DNA from: Agroathelia rolfsii
Taxonomy: Eukaryota > Basidiomycota > Agaricomycetes > Amylocorticiales > Amylocorticiaceae
NCBI GenBank assembly: GCA_018343915.1
Contig: JABRWF010000001.1
Location: 4,278,001 to 4,342,000, forward strand
DNA length: 64,000 nucleotides
Reading direction: 5' to 3'
Shown here: one piece after another, positions 61,934 through 64,000 of the stretch
How the letters are laid out: each line of letters starts with the position of its first letter
Position numbering within the stretch: position 1 is the first letter of the stretch
The notes under the pieces: model-generated
What the model was told of the DNA's origin: nothing
The model's database searches: none
The model's input: the letters and a program-made list of their open reading frames with translations, nothing else
Program-made: the position numbers and the translations under genes

Positions 61934-64000
61934 TCAGCGACGTAATCCTAAACCATCCTTCAATTTCTCGAAAGCCGGGCGGGCGAGTGCCTTCGTGAAT
62001 ATGTCGGCATAGTTATCTTCACTCGGTGTGTACGTAATATTGATGACGCGATCAACGATTTGCTCGCGCACGTGATGATAGCGAATGTCGATGTGTTTAG
62101 CGCGTGAATGGTGAACGGTGTTGTGAGCGAGCTGATTTGCTGCCTGGTTGTCGGCGAAGATCGGCGTAGATCCGGAGCAAGCGATGCCTAAGTCAGCCAG
62201 GAGACGGCGCAACCACGTGGCCTGGCGAGCAGTGGCTGATAAGGCCATGTACTCGGCCTCCATAGTTGATAGGGCGACGGACGTTTGTTTCTTCGAGCTC
62301 CAGGCAATCGGGCCATTGCCAAAAACGAATACGTATCCGGTAATCGAGCGGCGGTCGGTAATGTTAGCTGCCCAATCTGCGTCCGAGTATCCGACCAAAT
62401 CGAGTGAGTACAGGCCGCCAGTGTAAGATATGCCGTGATCGAGAGTTCCCAAAATATACTTGAAGATTCGTTTGACCGCGTTCCAGTGCTGATTTGTTGG
62501 TTTTGAGTTGAATTGAGCCAGATGCTGCACTGCAAATGCAATATCGGGCCGAGTCATGAGTGCGAGATATAGCAGCGCGCCGACGGCAGATTGGTACGGT
62601 GCTTGTGTGATGATGTCATCGTCGGCCGCGCGCTGTAGTTTGATGCGTGGATCAGCAGGGATAAGCTCGGGGTGTGATGTTGTCAAACGAAACTTTTCGA
62701 CGATCGCGCGTGCATAAGCGCCTTGTGATAGTGTGATGGTGTGTGATGCACGATCGCGTGTGATCTCAATGCCCAGAATGTGACGGATAGGCCCTAGGTC
62801 GGTAGTCTCGAATCGGCCTCCAATTGCAGCCTTGGTCCTTGACATAAGCGCGGCAGAGTCGGCAAGGATTGCCATGTCGTCCACATACACAGCAATGATG
62901 ACAACATGTGAGCCAACATTTTTTACGTAAGCACATGGCTCAGAACCCAGTTGTGTGAACCCGAGCCCAATTAGGGATTGGTTGAGGTCAGTATTCCAGA
63001 CCCGCCCCGCCTGCTTGAGCCCGTAAATCGCGCGACTGAGTTTCCAAACGCGGCCGGTACTGTCATCAAATCCTTCGGGTTGCTCGAGGTAAATTTCTTC
63101 TTCCAATGTGCCGTTGAGATATGCGCCGACAACGTCCATCTGATGCGCCTCCATATCACGTGCGGCGGCAATTGCGAATAACGTCCGGAGCGTGTCGTGC
63201 CGAACGACCGGTGCGAATGTGTCATTGTAGTCCACACCAAGGACTTGCTCGAATCCACGGGCCACGAGACGCGCCTTGTGCTTCACCACCTGACCCTTCT
63301 CATTCCGCTTCCGCTTGTAAACCCATTTTGACGTCAATACCCTCCTTCCGGCCGGCCTTTCCACCAATTCATATGTCCCTCGTGTCTTCAACTGCCCCAT
63401 TTCACTCTCCATTGCCGTCATCCATGCCCCTGCATCCCGATCCTCCGTTGCTTCCTTCCAACTCTTCGGGTCCTCCTGTCCAATCTGTCCCATCATCGCT
63501 CCAAACACGTAAGCATAGTTTGCGATTGCGGCCGTGGTGTTTCCTTTCTCAGCCTTTTCCTGCAGTCGAGCCGAGCGGCGTGGTTGTAGTGTGTCAGATT
63601 CATTGTCTGAGCGCTCGTCCTCGTCATGTGACTTGTCCCCTTCACTATCTTCTTCTCCTGTTTCCTCCTCCTGTAGTTTGGTATTGTCCTCTTGTGTAGA
63701 TGTAGCATTGTCAATGTGATTGTTGTTTGAACCATCCAAGTCCATCTCCATCCCCTCCTCCTGTGACTGCTCACCCTCCTTATTCTCCTCCTTGAGCAGT
63801 ACAGGGCCCGGATGATAGTCAACTTGCTGAGATCTCGCGAAGACAACATTTCGGGAAGTGCGTATCTGGCGCTTGTGCGGTGACCAGTAACGGTGGGCCA
63901 GGGACTGTTCCGAGAAGCCGGTGAATATAAAGGGTTTAGCCTTCATATCAAGCTTGTGACGCTGGTTCTCGGGCGTAAGCACCCACAGCTTAGCTCCAAA
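61934..64000 (-). CDS. Ty1/copia pol, RT and RNase H part (partial)
   Basis: At least 688 codons open to the window edge. It begins in the region after integrase (KLWVLTPENQRHKLDMKAKP, YWSPHKRQIRTSRNVVF), followed by an acidic Ser/Asp-rich linker. RT starts at ESEMGQLKTRGTYELVERP and KWVYKRKRNEKGQVVKHKAR, with VDVVGAYLNGTLEEEIYLEQ-like palm residues and catalytic YVDDMAIL. RNase H follows: GYSDADWAANITDRRSITGY, TMEAEYMALS, ADNQAANQLA and HIDIRYHHVRE. Stop TGA at 61934. No internal stop, so this copy may be recent. Confidence 0.92.
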   Translation of the reverse strand, partial: FGAKLWVLTPENQRHKLDMKAKPFIFTGFSEQSLAHRYWSPHKRQIRTSRNVVFARSQQVDYHPGPVLLKEENKEGEQSQEEGMEMDLDGSNNNHIDNATSTQEDNTKLQEEETGEEDSEGDKSHDEDERSDNESDTLQPRRSARLQEKAEKGNTTAAIANYAYVFGAMMGQIGQEDPKSWKEATEDRDAGAWMTAMESEMGQLKTRGTYELVERPAGRRVLTSKWVYKRKRNEKGQVVKHKARLVARGFEQVLGVDYNDTFAPVVRHDTLRTLFAIAAARDMEAHQMDVVGAYLNGTLEEEIYLEQPEGFDDSTGRVWKLSRAIYGLKQAGRVWNTDLNQSLIGLGFTQLGSEPCAYVKNVGSHVVIIAVYVDDMAILADSAALMSRTKAAIGGRFETTDLGPIRHILGIEITRDRASHTITLSQGAYARAIVEKFRLTTSHPELIPADPRIKLQRAADDDIITQAPYQSAVGALLYLALMTRPDIAFAVQHLAQFNSKPTNQHWNAVKRIFKYILGTLDHGISYTGGLYSLDLVGYSDADWAANITDRRSITGYVFVFGNGPIAWSSKKQTSVALSTMEAEYMALSATARQATWLRRLLADLGIACSGSTPIFADNQAANQLAHNTVHHSRAKHIDIRYHHVREQIVDRVINITYTPSEDNYADIFTKALARPAFEKLKDGLGLRR

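Overview
The window looks like a transposon-rich stretch of a filamentous basidiomycete genome. I infer an agaricomycete, perhaps near Rhizoctonia/Ceratobasidiaceae, with the genus only a guess. Reasons: chromodomain-bearing Ty3/gypsy polyproteins of the fungal Tf1/sushi kind, intron-rich genes with 50-60 bp introns, two DUF6534-type membrane-protein genes, and an NRPS-like adenylation-domain gene. No rRNA, tRNA or CRISPR array was seen.

Bases 1-53179 are almost entirely nested LTR retrotransposons. I use local labels. Family A: LTR about 1.01 kb, starts TGTTATGAGTTGGAC. Family B: LTR about 0.86 kb, starts TGTCATGAG. Family F: LTR 859 bp. Family E: LTR about 0.98 kb, LTR copies only. Family C: LTR about 0.876 kb. 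Family G: LTR about 0.76 kb. The sense strand of C and G is set by a purine tract (GGGGGATAC) just upstream. Element copies: A1 (minus, 146-8016); A2 (plus relic, 15625-19254); F1 (minus, 20086-28247, both LTRs); B1 (minus, 28248-31766); a B2/B3 composite (minus, 31767-42012); A3 (minus, 5' end only, 42625-44473); A4 (plus, 44740-52204). At least eleven solo LTRs with matching 5-bp target duplications sit inside these, some LTR within LTR. Most coding regions are broken by nested insertions and by stops that fit C-to-T or G-to-A changes; the gags of A1, B1 and B3 and long pol blocks of F1, B2 and B3 remain open.

A, B and F share a layout: gag (coiled, proline-rich, CCHC knuckle), then pol in the -1 frame (DSG protease, RT, RNase H, integrase with GPY/F, chromodomain), then a GGGGGTAA purine tract. 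Just inside the 5' LTR, an 11-nt site AGGTYRAAGCT is complementary to AGCTTYGACCT in the same LTR about 35 nt after its TATA box. This is the arrangement expected for Tf1/sushi-type self-priming rather than tRNA priming.

Bases 53180-64000 are AT-richer and mostly single-copy. They hold a 5'-truncated DUF6534-type gene (plus) with a solo LTR inside an exon; a 5'-truncated LINE (RNase H end); a foldback element; a second DUF6534-type gene in opposite orientation; a TA-flanked MITE; the start of an NRPS-like adenylation gene cut by a Ty1/copia element; and the RT-RNase H half of that copia pol, running off the right edge.
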